NCBI RefSeq assembly: GCF_947496985.1
Contig: NZ_CANMEZ010000003.1
Span: 558,001-622,000 of the forward strand
Direction: 5' to 3'
DNA: 64,000 nt
Origin: an uncultured Kordia sp.
Lineage (GTDB): Bacteria > Bacteroidota > Bacteroidia > Flavobacteriales > Flavobacteriaceae
The notes under the pieces were generated by a model. The model did not search any database and was not told the DNA's origin. It saw only the letters and a program-made list of their open reading frames with translations. The translations under genes were made by a program, and so were the position numbers. Of this stretch, positions 45,213-53,342 are shown one piece after another (position 1 is the first letter of the stretch; every line of letters begins with the position of its first letter).

Positions 45213-45908
45213 ATGGAAAATTTAAAGTATTATAGACTGGAAAGTAGTAGTGATATAGAAGAGATAGGAGACATCTTCGCGAAGTCTGTTTACCAAATTC
45301 ATGATTTTATTGATCCTGATAATAATACAGAAGAACGTTTTGAAAAATATAGCGATTTTTCGGGTTGTATTGATGAGGAATTAGATTTAACAAAATTTGC
45401 AGTCATGAGTCAAGCTAAAATAACAGACTTACTAAGTGCTAGATTCTTTTGGCATAAATGTTTCTACAGCGCAGATTTTATTACATTATCTAAAAAATTT
45501 ACACTAGAAAATAGTAAAATCATACCATGCAAAGTTCATCATGAAAATGATACATATGATTATTTTCTTCTAGAATTACTGCGAACGTTATCCATTGTAG
45601 ATTTTGAAAAATCAGAATTTACAATCTTTGATGATATAGCCGAAGAACCTAAGTATATCTATAAAGACAAAATAACTGAAACTACCTATTTTGATGTTTT
45701 ACGGAAAATAGCTAAAGATTCTGATTATGAATTGACAATGAAACCTACGAAAGTAGTTTTAAATAGACCGTCAGATTTGTTTTTTCTTAGGTTGGATAAT
45801 GGATTTTATATCTCTAATCAATTTAAAGAAGCAATTGAAAAAGAAAAACTAACAGGATTTGAATTTTCTGAAAGACCTTTAAAATTCGAATTTTATAAAA
45901 ATTGGTAA
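45213..45908 (+). CDS. Putative immunity protein for the AHH toxin
   Basis: 231-aa acidic cytoplasmic protein, 32 bases after the nuclease gene. The C-terminal region (RPSDLFFLRLDNGFYISNQFKEAIEKEKLTGFEF) resembles the Imm11/DUF1629 and Imm43-type immunity folds, whose hallmark is an 'FxS..FKExxEKxxLTGxEF' ending. I chose the ATG at 45213 (MENLKYYRLE); an in-frame TTG at 45198 would add five residues. Position directly behind a toxin C-terminus and acidity support the role; binding to the nuclease is inferred. Confidence 0.7.
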   Translation: MENLKYYRLESSSDIEEIGDIFAKSVYQIHDFIDPDNNTEERFEKYSDFSGCIDEELDLTKFAVMSQAKITDLLSARFFWHKCFYSADFITLSKKFTLENSKIIPCKVHHENDTYDYFLLELLRTLSIVDFEKSEFTIFDDIAEEPKYIYKDKITETTYFDVLRKIAKDSDYELTMKPTKVVLNRPSDLFFLRLDNGFYISNQFKEAIEKEKLTGFEFSERPLKFEFYKNW

Positions 45909-45941
45909 TGCAAAAAAATTATCAAATCAAACCAAACTGCC

Positions 45942-46589
45942 ATGAAAACAACAGAACTTATACTACTTATTTGCGGAGGAACACTATTTCTATGTTCGTT
46001 AGCATTTATGTTTCTACTATTTAAAAAAGATAAACCGATGACCAAAATGATTTGGTTTATGATTTTGTCATTTATCATGATGGGATTTTCGGTAATATCA
46101 GAAGCAAATGTTGTCGGATTATTTGAATACAAAAAAGAAGAAGTATTATTAGATGTAGAATCTCTTACGAATGCATTAGCAAAATGTCCTGAAAACGAAG
46201 AAATAAAAGATCAACTTGCTAAAAAAGTAAATCTTTATGTAGAAAAAGAAGAAGAGCCCGAAACTAAAAAACCTGAAGAAATTAAAAAAATAGGAACAGC
46301 ATTGATCGCACTTGGAAATGATGAAAAAGCGATTTCCTATTCAGATAAAATACTTGCAAAAGACACTTCAAACCAAGTCGCAAAAGATGTAAAGAAATTT
46401 GCACAAACACATCAATACATCAAGGAAATGCCAACAAGTACAGAAGATAGACGAAAATTAGCTCGTAAAATAGCAGTCAATATCGAAGAATTAGAAAAAT
46501 CGCCAACAGTACAAAAAGAACAACTAATTCAACTTAAAAACATGTACCGAAAAACAGTAACAGAAATCAAAAAAACGGAATCACAATAA
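45942..46589 (+). CDS. Small membrane protein with helical cytoplasmic or periplasmic domain
   Basis: 215 aa with two N-terminal membrane helices (about 5-27 and 37-58) and a charged, all-helical C-terminal domain with TPR-like spacing (KIGTALIALGNDEKAISYSDKILAKD). No named family. It lies 33 bases after the immunity gene and 76 before the patatin gene, inside the eCIS cluster. It may belong to the accessory segment, for instance anchoring or chaperoning the patatin protein, but that is a guess. Confidence 0.6.
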   Translation: MKTTELILLICGGTLFLCSLAFMFLLFKKDKPMTKMIWFMILSFIMMGFSVISEANVVGLFEYKKEEVLLDVESLTNALAKCPENEEIKDQLAKKVNLYVEKEEEPETKKPEEIKKIGTALIALGNDEKAISYSDKILAKDTSNQVAKDVKKFAQTHQYIKEMPTSTEDRRKLARKIAVNIEELEKSPTVQKEQLIQLKNMYRKTVTEIKKTESQ

Positions 46590-46665
46590 TACCCATATGT
46601 AGCTAAAAAATTGAAAAAAACTATTTTGTATATTTATTTCTTACAAAATTAACCAACCAAGTTTT

Positions 46666-49392
46666 ATGAAAAAAGTAATCGAATGCCTTAAAAATTTCCC
46701 CACATGTGCCATTAATGGAATTTATAAGTTTTCTGCCTCATTTAATAAATTCAGGCGTGCTTCTTTCTTAAGTCTTATCATTTTAGCAGTCATATTTTTA
46801 TTGGTTCAAGCGCTAGATCAAGCTTACACACTTTTAATTGATATGATTGAAGGTGGTCCATTTTCACTAATACTTTGTTACATCATTATCTCTGTATTTG
46901 CCTTGGTTATTTCACACTATCCAATCTATATTTACTATGCAAAAGATATCAATGATAGTAAAGATGAAAACTATTGGTACATTCACAGATGGTTAAGAGT
47001 TTACAACGTATTTGTTTACAAAACAAAGCCTTTAAAACTGAATCCAAATGCTAAAAAGAAAGAATACAAACAAGATTATATGGCAAAATACTTGCGTTAT
47101 ACGCTTGGCTTATTCATTTTTTGTATTTGGCATTATTACATTCACGAAACATTCAAACCAAAACTTTTATATGCAGAAACTAGCAAAGCAATCATTATCA
47201 TTCTAAAAATTCTATGTTACATCGTACCGTTTATCTTAATGGGAATAATGCTAGAAAAAAAGCGTTTGATTGACAAAGAAAACAAAGCATACAAAAAGAC
47301 GAATGCAACAACTGATTCAACAGATGCGTATAAAAAGTTTAACAAAAGTGGAGAATTATTTTTCTTAACAATACTAACTGTATCGGTATTGTTGCTTCTT
47401 GGGATTTCATTTTTTGGTCAGTTTAACTGCACAACGTATTTCTTACTACAACTATTAACATTCTTTCTATCAGTAACATATATATACTTTCGTTTATTCA
47501 GATCAAAAATATACGATTCAAGTGCAGCGCCAATCATCAAATACATTAGCATTGATTTTAACTACATTTTATTCTTCTTTATTGTTGCTTTAGGTGTGGT
47601 AGCACTCTTAATCCAAAGTAACCTAGCAGTTGCTTTTGGTTGGACATACATCATCAATGCAATGCCTATTTTATTGGCATACATTTACCTAATCTACTAT
47701 ACATTAGCATGTATCTTAAAATATTTATTTGTAATGCAAGCCATCAAGCGACAATCAGATGCGTACAATGATGGTAAAATAAATGTAAAAGAATACTATG
47801 ATACACTTGGGTATTCAAGCGATGGAATCTTAAAAATCATATCACTAGAAAGCCAAGAAGGAGTCGTACGTAGAAGTAAAAAAGTAGTTGCGTATTCCAT
47901 AACGCTAGTCATTCTATTTATATCATTAACCTTTATGTTTAGTGAACGAGAAGTACATCAATTAGATACAGACGCCAGTCATATTGTCCGAAAAGATTCA
48001 CTTCATATCAATGATTATAAAGCAGTATTAAAAAACAAAGTAGCCAATAACAAGCCATTATTTTTTGTCGCTTCTCACGGAGGTGCTTTAAAAGCGAATA
48101 TTTGGACAATGAAAGTATTAAATGAAATACAGAAAGAAACCAATGGAGCATTTTTACAGCAAACAGCTTCTTTTTCAGGAGCTTCAGGTGGTATGATGGG
48201 ACTTTCTATGTATTCAGTACTTGCTGGAAAATATAAAAATGAATATGATAAAATCACAGATAGAATTAATACAGTAGCTTTAACTGACTTTGCTTCAATG
48301 GATATTTCATACACACTTGGCTGGGATTTTATTAGAAAAGTATATCCACTAAACGCATATGCAGCTCCACACAAAGACAGAGCGTACTATTCCATGGTGG
48401 CGTATCAGAATATCTTAGAAAGTAAAGATGGTTGGTTATTAGATAATAATTCGTTTTTATCCTATTGGAAAGATAACATATACGATTCCAATGTATATTT
48501 TCCAGCTTTATTAGTAAACACAGCTAAAACAAATGGACGACGAGGTGTATTTTGTTCAGTTTGGTATGATGATGAAAATCTATTTTTAAATGCAGATAAT
48601 CTATCACAATTAGACAATGGTGAAGCTGTTTCTTTCTATCAAGGAGTTTCTTGTACAAATCGTTTTCCAGGATTCAGTCCAGCAGCAAAAATTAAAAACT
48701 ACGGACATTACATTGATGCGGGTGCAATAGACAATAGCGGATTACTCACAAGTTTAGATTGGTATGATAATCTAAAAAATGGAGATAATCCTGTTATAAA
48801 GAGAGAAACCAATGTTGTATTTGTAGAAATTATCAATGGACTCAGCAATTATGTAAAATATCTGCTAGAAAAATTTAAAGAAGAACATCCAGAAATAACA
48901 TTCGTTGAGTTTGATGAAAAAGAACAAGGAAATCTATCAGCAGTTATAAGTGCAGGCGCTAACTTAGACAAAAATCCAGATTATTTCAGTGATTTAATCA
49001 AACGCTTACAAGAACGTGGTAGAAAACCTGAAAGTCAACTAACAGATTCAATTTCAAGAGCCATAAATTCAAAAAAGTACAAAGTAACACACATTCCAAT
49101 TTATCTTCCAAGAATCATTAGTATCAAAAATGTAGAATCCTTCATTGGCGGTGAAATTGAAGATGAAAAAATAAGAGATTCATTAGAAATTTTCTTAGAG
49201 AAAGAAAACAAAAAAATATACAAATATGCCGAAACGAAATCAAGTAAATGTTCATGGGAAACTTATGAACCTACGTTGGCTAGGCATTTAAGTAAGAGTA
49301 CATTATTGTATTACGAAAGAGTATTAAATGGAGATAAAGGAGTTTCAAAAAACATAGATAGTATCAAAAAACACTTAGGACTTCTTAAATAA
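46666..49392 (+). CDS. Multi-pass membrane patatin-like phospholipase
   Basis: 908 aa. The first 430 residues contain about eight or nine membrane helices. The C-terminal half is a patatin-type lipase: oxyanion region SHGGALKA (H471-G473), nucleophile elbow GASGG with S507, and the catalytic aspartate in DAG (D684). The Ser-Asp dyad is complete, so the enzyme should be active on lipids. A membrane-embedded patatin is unlikely to fit through a tube, so it may act in the producer, for example in lysis or membrane remodelling for particle release. The function is inferred; the fold is clear. Confidence 0.82.
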   Translation: MKKVIECLKNFPTCAINGIYKFSASFNKFRRASFLSLIILAVIFLLVQALDQAYTLLIDMIEGGPFSLILCYIIISVFALVISHYPIYIYYAKDINDSKDENYWYIHRWLRVYNVFVYKTKPLKLNPNAKKKEYKQDYMAKYLRYTLGLFIFCIWHYYIHETFKPKLLYAETSKAIIIILKILCYIVPFILMGIMLEKKRLIDKENKAYKKTNATTDSTDAYKKFNKSGELFFLTILTVSVLLLLGISFFGQFNCTTYFLLQLLTFFLSVTYIYFRLFRSKIYDSSAAPIIKYISIDFNYILFFFIVALGVVALLIQSNLAVAFGWTYIINAMPILLAYIYLIYYTLACILKYLFVMQAIKRQSDAYNDGKINVKEYYDTLGYSSDGILKIISLESQEGVVRRSKKVVAYSITLVILFISLTFMFSEREVHQLDTDASHIVRKDSLHINDYKAVLKNKVANNKPLFFVASHGGALKANIWTMKVLNEIQKETNGAFLQQTASFSGASGGMMGLSMYSVLAGKYKNEYDKITDRINTVALTDFASMDISYTLGWDFIRKVYPLNAYAAPHKDRAYYSMVAYQNILESKDGWLLDNNSFLSYWKDNIYDSNVYFPALLVNTAKTNGRRGVFCSVWYDDENLFLNADNLSQLDNGEAVSFYQGVSCTNRFPGFSPAAKIKNYGHYIDAGAIDNSGLLTSLDWYDNLKNGDNPVIKRETNVVFVEIINGLSNYVKYLLEKFKEEHPEITFVEFDEKEQGNLSAVISAGANLDKNPDYFSDLIKRLQERGRKPESQLTDSISRAINSKKYKVTHIPIYLPRIISIKNVESFIGGEIEDEKIRDSLEIFLEKENKKIYKYAETKSSKCSWETYEPTLARHLSKSTLLYYERVLNGDKGVSKNIDSIKKHLGLLK

Positions 49393-49415
49393 TGTAAGTT
49401 ATACCTAAAAAATAG

Positions 49416-49428
49416 GTGTTTTTCCCGT
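49416..49428 (+). promoter_or_regulatory. Repeat-core motif upstream of the ATPase gene
   Basis: GTGTTTTTCCCGT at 49416-49428 matches the core of the direct repeat upstream of the operon (GTGTTTTTCCTGT at 19018-19030) at 12 of 13 bases. It lies in the 102-base gap between patatin and ATPase genes and may be a shared regulator site. Confidence 0.4.
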
Positions 49429-49494
49429 AGTCTAAGTTTAGGATTCTTCCGTACTTTAAATCTTAAAAATTACGATTAAAACTCCTGTGTATAT

Positions 49495-50799
49495 ATGAAG
49501 GTAGAAATCATAAATTATATAAAAGATGCAGTTCGTTATAGACTTGTAAAAAGCTCTGGAAGTGATGAAAATTTTGAATTTCCAGTATTTGATTTTACTG
49601 TTGATGACTCAGAATTTTCAAAATTTGTGATTGAAAATGACTTGCAATTATTTGAAATACTCGTTCTTTTATTATCTATTTTACCGCATGTAGCACCCGG
49701 TTTTTTAACAAGTATACTATCTGAATATTTTCCAAATGGGAGCGACTTCCCTGAATTTGGAGGCGTCAAAGGAACCAACTACCGTGGTATCATTCCGACA
49801 GGAGAAACTGCACTTTATATCATAGCAGGTGATAATTTTTTAGCTCGAAACTTTGTAGTAAAAGCGTTTGACGAAAGTCATATATTTCATAAAAAATCAA
49901 TACTTTCATTAGGAACTGCGCCAGACGGAGAACCTAAAATTAGTGGAAAACTAATGTTAGATAATGAATATATTGAATTATTCGTTTACGGATCTATTTC
50001 TAAACCAAAATTAAGTCAAGATTTCCCTGCCGAATTGCTTGAAACTACAATGGAATGGGACGATTTAGTCTTACAAGAAAAAACACTCAATGAAGTCAAT
50101 AATGTATTAGTTTGGATGGAACACAACAATACATTACTCAACGACTTTAATATGGAAGGCAAGATAAACCCTGGTTATAAAGTCATGTTTTTTGGTGCGC
50201 CAGGTGTTGGAAAAACACTGACAGCAAGTTTGATGGGAAAGCATACCAATAAAGATGTTTACAGAATTGACTTATCATTAGTAATATCTAAATACATTGG
50301 AGAAACTGAAAAAAACCTATCACAACTCTTCAACAAAGCAAAAAACAAAGATTGGATTCTCTTCTTTGACGAAGCTGACGCCATCTTTGGAAAGCGTACA
50401 GGTGTTCGTGATGCGCATGACAAATATGCTAATCAAGAAGTATCATTCTTACTACAACGTATAGAATCACATTCAGGATTGGTTATTTTGGCATCAAACT
50501 ACAGAAGTAATATTGACAAAGCATTTACGCGTAGATTTCAATCCATTATCGAATTTGAAAATCCAGGCGTTGAAGAACGTCGTACACTTTGGGAAAAATA
50601 CATTCCTGATGCATTCGTATCGGAAGAACTGGATTTAGATGTCATTGCTGAAGATTATGAAGTTACAGGAGCAAACATTGTAAACATTGTGCAATATGCG
50701 TGTTTAGCTGCTTTAGCTGAAAATGAAAACAGATTATCTAATGAAATGCTGATAACTGCTATTCAACGTGAGTTTATAAAAGAAGGAAAGATGGTATAG
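49495..50799 (+). CDS. eCIS AAA+ ATPase (Pvc15/Afp15-like)
   Basis: 434-aa cytoplasmic ATPase needed in Afp/PVC systems for particle assembly or cargo loading. The N-terminal 200 residues are a family-specific domain. The AAA+ core has Walker A GAPGVGKT (234-241), Walker B LFFDEAD (D292-E293), an RR finger region (FTRRFQSIIEF) and a helical lid. Last gene of the eCIS locus. The 102-base gap and upstream motif suggest it may have its own promoter. Confidence 0.9.
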   Translation: MKVEIINYIKDAVRYRLVKSSGSDENFEFPVFDFTVDDSEFSKFVIENDLQLFEILVLLLSILPHVAPGFLTSILSEYFPNGSDFPEFGGVKGTNYRGIIPTGETALYIIAGDNFLARNFVVKAFDESHIFHKKSILSLGTAPDGEPKISGKLMLDNEYIELFVYGSISKPKLSQDFPAELLETTMEWDDLVLQEKTLNEVNNVLVWMEHNNTLLNDFNMEGKINPGYKVMFFGAPGVGKTLTASLMGKHTNKDVYRIDLSLVISKYIGETEKNLSQLFNKAKNKDWILFFDEADAIFGKRTGVRDAHDKYANQEVSFLLQRIESHSGLVILASNYRSNIDKAFTRRFQSIIEFENPGVEERRTLWEKYIPDAFVSEELDLDVIAEDYEVTGANIVNIVQYACLAALAENENRLSNEMLITAIQREFIKEGKMV

Positions 50800-50808
50800 T
50801 TTAAAAAA

Positions 50809-51164
50809 CTATAACGAATGATTTTCTCTCTTTATAATTAAGCGTGTTCCTGAAAGTAAAACGTGCAATTCATTTTGTTTTCCAAAAAAGTAAGAGAAAA
50901 TAGCTATGGAACCAATCGTGAAAATGAACGCATAAAAATTCGGATAACATTAGGTCTAGAACCATCTTCCCTAAGGTTTGACTTGTAAGTGTTTCTAAAA
51001 TAATAACCAAAAATCGAAGCTTAGACATATAATCTTTCTGAATGCCCAAAAGAACCCATAATAAGGGGAAGAAATATGGCAATAAAAGTAATCACTACCA
51101 TATCTATTAAAAAAATTATAAGTCGTACAGGTATATCTACTTTTTTGCATCTTTTAAAATTCAT
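50809..51164 (-). pseudogene. RDD-family membrane protein, degraded
   Basis: Read on the minus strand from an ATG at 51164, the frames join into an RDD-like protein broken by several shifts: VDIPVRLIIFLIDMVVITFI (first helix, then stop), SQTLGKMVLDL (the conserved 'TLGKM' segment) in another frame, IFMRSFSRLVP in the next, and FSYFFGKQNELHVLLSGTRL to a stop at 50809 in the last. Order and spacing match the RDD family. At least three frame changes are needed, so it is not expressed as an intact protein. Convergent with the ATPase gene. Confidence 0.75.
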
Positions 51165-51348
51165 AAAATAAAAATAGATTGTTCAAATATATAACATGTA
51201 GAATACTATTATTCTAGTTGAAAACGAATATAAAACTTCCCTAAAGTATTAAAATTATAAAATCGTCTGACCTATGTAGTCACTACCGTATAATTATTGA
51301 AAGCCCAATGCTTACAAGTGTTTAAATCCTTTTTCTATAATTAAACCT

Positions 51349-51383
51349 AAAAAAATAAAAAAATCTCACATAAATAGGTGAGA
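51349..51383 (-). terminator. Orphan minus-strand terminator-like hairpin
   Basis: On the minus strand TCTCAC/GTGAGA (51364-51369 with 51378-51383) is followed by a long T-rich tract (51349-51363). No minus-strand gene ends here. It may stop antisense transcripts or be a relic. The rest of 51184-51403 shows nothing recognised. Confidence 0.4.
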
Positions 51384-51403
51384 CAAAAATACCGTATATG
51401 TGT

Positions 51404-51435
51404 GTTTTATAGCAGTTGTGCTAATACTAGTTTTG
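51404..51435 (+). promoter_or_regulatory. Candidate promoter for the 51523 gene
   Basis: GTTTT (51404-51408), a 19-base spacer, then TAGTTTTG (51428-51435), which fits the -7 consensus TAnnTTTG exactly. The predicted start is near 51442, leaving a leader of about 80 bases that includes the repeated segment 51468-51530. Confidence 0.45.
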
Positions 51436-51467
51436 GAGTGTACAAAAATAATGATCATTACCACAGG

Positions 51468-51530
51468 TGGAATCTGAAAAGCCTTAAGAGAGTAAGAACA
51501 AAAAATTTTAACCAAAACAATTATGTCAAC
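51468..51530 (+). repeat. Duplicated 5' leader, copy 1
   Basis: Ends AACCAAAACAATTATGTCAAC and contains CTGAAAAGCC and GAGAGTAAGA blocks; all recur with small changes before the next gene at 52014-52081. The homology includes the first codons (MST). Confidence 0.65.
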
Positions 51531-51993
51531 AATTACAGCAGTAAAAAGTAACGAAGTATATGAAGGATTCGATATACAATCAGTTAGAAAATGCACTCCT
51601 AAAGTAGCAGGATTTAGAGTTTGTGCCGAATTAACAGCAAACGGAGATGGTTCAGTACAAATTAGATTAACTGCAGAAACTCCTTTTGGAAACTATTCAA
51701 AAACATTTTCATTCAGTGCAGACGCAGATTTTGAATTTAAACCAATTTCTAAGGTATCGATTAAAGTGTCTATTAGAAATTTTAAAGTGACAAAACAGGT
51801 TATTAGTTTCAACTTAAAATTAGAAGGTTGCATTGATTTCCCTTGGCCAGTTGGGAAAAAATGTGTGAGTAAATCATTTGCAATTTCATTGCCAATGCCA
51901 GTTTTAGCGGCAAAAAACACGGAAGAATTATCATCGGGAGATCTCGCATTACTATTATTAGCCGCTCAGAACGACGAATGTAATTGTTCATAA
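51523..51993 (+). CDS. Hypothetical protein, 156 aa
   Basis: Unrecognised, probably beta-rich protein without a signal peptide (starts MSTITAVKSNEVYEGFDI). Alternating strands dominate (ISKVSIKVSIRNFKVTKQV); several cysteines (C27, C37, C115, C125 and the tail CNCS) are unusual for a cytoplasmic protein. The ending LSSGDLALLLLAAQNDECNCS is hydrophobic then Cys-rich, a bit like a leader-type tail. Its 5' leader is shared with the next gene, so the two may be regulated or recruited together. Lies 0.7 kb past the eCIS ATPase. Confidence 0.55.
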   Translation: MSTITAVKSNEVYEGFDIQSVRKCTPKVAGFRVCAELTANGDGSVQIRLTAETPFGNYSKTFSFSADADFEFKPISKVSIKVSIRNFKVTKQVISFNLKLEGCIDFPWPVGKKCVSKSFAISLPMPVLAAKNTEELSSGDLALLLLAAQNDECNCS

Positions 51994-52013
51994 TACAAAA
52001 AAAATACTAGGAA

Positions 52014-52081
52014 ATGGCGCTATCCGAAAAGCCATAAATAGAGTAGGAGAAATTTTTTAAAACCAAAACAATTATGTCAAC
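52014..52081 (+). repeat. Duplicated 5' leader, copy 2
   Basis: CCGAAAAGCC..ATAGAGTAGGAGAAA..AACCAAAACAATTATGTCAAC; counterpart of 51468-51530. It includes the start codon and first residues (MST) of the 52074 gene. Confidence 0.65.
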
Positions 52082-52751
52082 ATTTAATTTAAATACAGCG
52101 TTTACAGACGAACAGTTAGAAGTAATATATGCCACAGGAACTAATATTATAGTGGCAAAACCAACAGGTGGAGAAAATCCAAATGTTGCTTGGCAAGTTT
52201 TTAAACCAATGCAAGCCAATACATTAACATGGAAAGAAGAATATGGAATCTATGCTTCTACGAGTCAAGTTGAAAATGGGGCTACACTTAATCAACTCTC
52301 TAGTGTGCCAGTTGGAGCAATTCAAAACAAACTATACACTTTAGAAAGTAATGCTACTATTTCAGGACCTGCAAGTGGTGGAGCTCCAGATTCGTATGCA
52401 TTACAAAATAAATATGCAGAAAAACCATTTATGACGGTTGGATTATTCCAAGACGCGAATGTTAATGGAACAGAAATCACAGGAAATGCAGTTTCTGCAG
52501 TTCCAGTATTATTAGCAAGTACGGCAATAATGACGCCATATACAACGGTTTATATCTGGTTACAATCACAAGTAGTAAGTAATACGGTAGTAACAACAGT
52601 AACTTCTCCAATGACACAGTTAAAATTTGGCGGAGGTGTTAATACGATTTCTGTAAAATATGATTCTAGTACAGGAATATTCATTCCTGCTGATGATAAG
52701 TCAAGATCGTTAGATGCTTCATTAATTACACATATAGATGCAAATTTATAA
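52074..52751 (+). CDS. Hypothetical beta-rich protein, 225 aa
   Basis: No family name known to me. No signal peptide. It starts MSTFNLNTAFTDEQLEVIYATG and continues with a conserved-looking PTGGENPNVAWQVFKPMQANTLTWKEEYGIYAS block, followed by Gly/Ala/Thr/Ser-rich strands. The composition (few charges, many T/S/V, no Cys) resembles small pore-forming or lectin-like proteins, but this is only a resemblance in style. The leader duplication with the preceding gene suggests shared control. A hairpin terminator follows. Confidence 0.5.
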   Translation: MSTFNLNTAFTDEQLEVIYATGTNIIVAKPTGGENPNVAWQVFKPMQANTLTWKEEYGIYASTSQVENGATLNQLSSVPVGAIQNKLYTLESNATISGPASGGAPDSYALQNKYAEKPFMTVGLFQDANVNGTEITGNAVSAVPVLLASTAIMTPYTTVYIWLQSQVVSNTVVTTVTSPMTQLKFGGGVNTISVKYDSSTGIFIPADDKSRSLDASLITHIDANL

Positions 52752-52767
52752 GTCAGTTTATTTTTTT

Positions 52768-52800
52768 ACAGGGCACTTTTAGGATTGCCCTGTAATTTTA
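52768..52800 (+). terminator. Intrinsic terminator after the 52074 gene
   Basis: ACAGGGCA (52768-52775) pairs with TGCCCTGT (52786-52793), followed by an A/T-rich tail. Confidence 0.75.
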
Positions 52801-52900
52801 AACAATAAATAAGATGTATTTACATACAAGAAGCAACTATATTTTACTAACTTAATACCGTTAAAACTGACTAAACACTAACAATAAAACGAATCAATCT

Positions 52901-53299
52901 ATGTCACTAATTAAAAAATTTAATGCTCACGTATCTCGAAATAAAGGAGATGTAGCGAATGAAGTATATGTATACATCACAATTTTGAGTCAATTCTCTA
53001 ATGTTGAAATAAAGGCTTTTGAAGTAAAAGATTTACGAAACTTAAATGAGGAAAAAGATGTGGCAGGAGTTTTAAATTTAGATGTTCATATTCTAAGAAA
53101 AGAAGGTGCAATAGTATTGAAAAAGCCAACATTAATCTATAAAGTTTTTGAGTTTAATACTAATGAATTAGACTTTAGATTTAATGAAAAAAATGACTTC
53201 ATATTCTTAATCAATGTAATTACTAATGAAAAACCAACGGGAACGAAACGTACAGTAATTACATATGAAGATACAGATGTAATTGATGATACTTTATAG
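52901..53299 (+). CDS. Hypothetical protein with PTGTKRTVITYEDTD tail, paralog A
   Basis: 132-aa soluble protein of unknown function with strands of the type VYVYITILSQFSNVEIKAFE. Its last 20 residues (PTGTKRTVITYEDTDVIDDT and L) are almost the same as those of the next gene, while the rest is weakly similar, so the tail is under special constraint. No signal peptide. Paralog pair, 43 bases apart. Confidence 0.55.
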   Translation: MSLIKKFNAHVSRNKGDVANEVYVYITILSQFSNVEIKAFEVKDLRNLNEEKDVAGVLNLDVHILRKEGAIVLKKPTLIYKVFEFNTNELDFRFNEKNDFIFLINVITNEKPTGTKRTVITYEDTDVIDDTL

Positions 53300-53342
53300 C
53301 ATCTTTTAAACTACTATAACTAACAAATACTTACCATAAATC

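Larger units (their letters stand above)
19119..50799 (+). other. Extracellular contractile injection system locus
   Basis: All genes from the DUF4255/Pvc16 terminator to the Pvc15-type ATPase lie on one strand with overlaps or short gaps; the largest gap (170 bases, 32736-32905) shows nothing recognisable. Structural set: terminator, sheath, two tubes, LysM adaptor, spike, tip, gp25, two baseplate proteins, large fibre-slot protein, tape measure, ATPase. The order matches the Afp/PVC/AlgoCIS family. There are no capsid, portal, terminase, integrase or T6SS membrane-complex genes. Non-structural genes between tape measure and ATPase form the probable cargo/accessory segment (41053-49392). Confidence 0.93.

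Noticed and set aside
19119-50799. Type VI secretion system or prophage
   Set aside because: One phage-type sheath rather than a TssB/TssC pair, no membrane complex or ClpV, an Afp15-type ATPase instead, and no capsid, portal, terminase, lysis cassette or integrase.
52074-52751. Pore-forming or lectin toxin
   Set aside because: Composition is suggestive but no motif or fold signature is visible; left as hypothetical.
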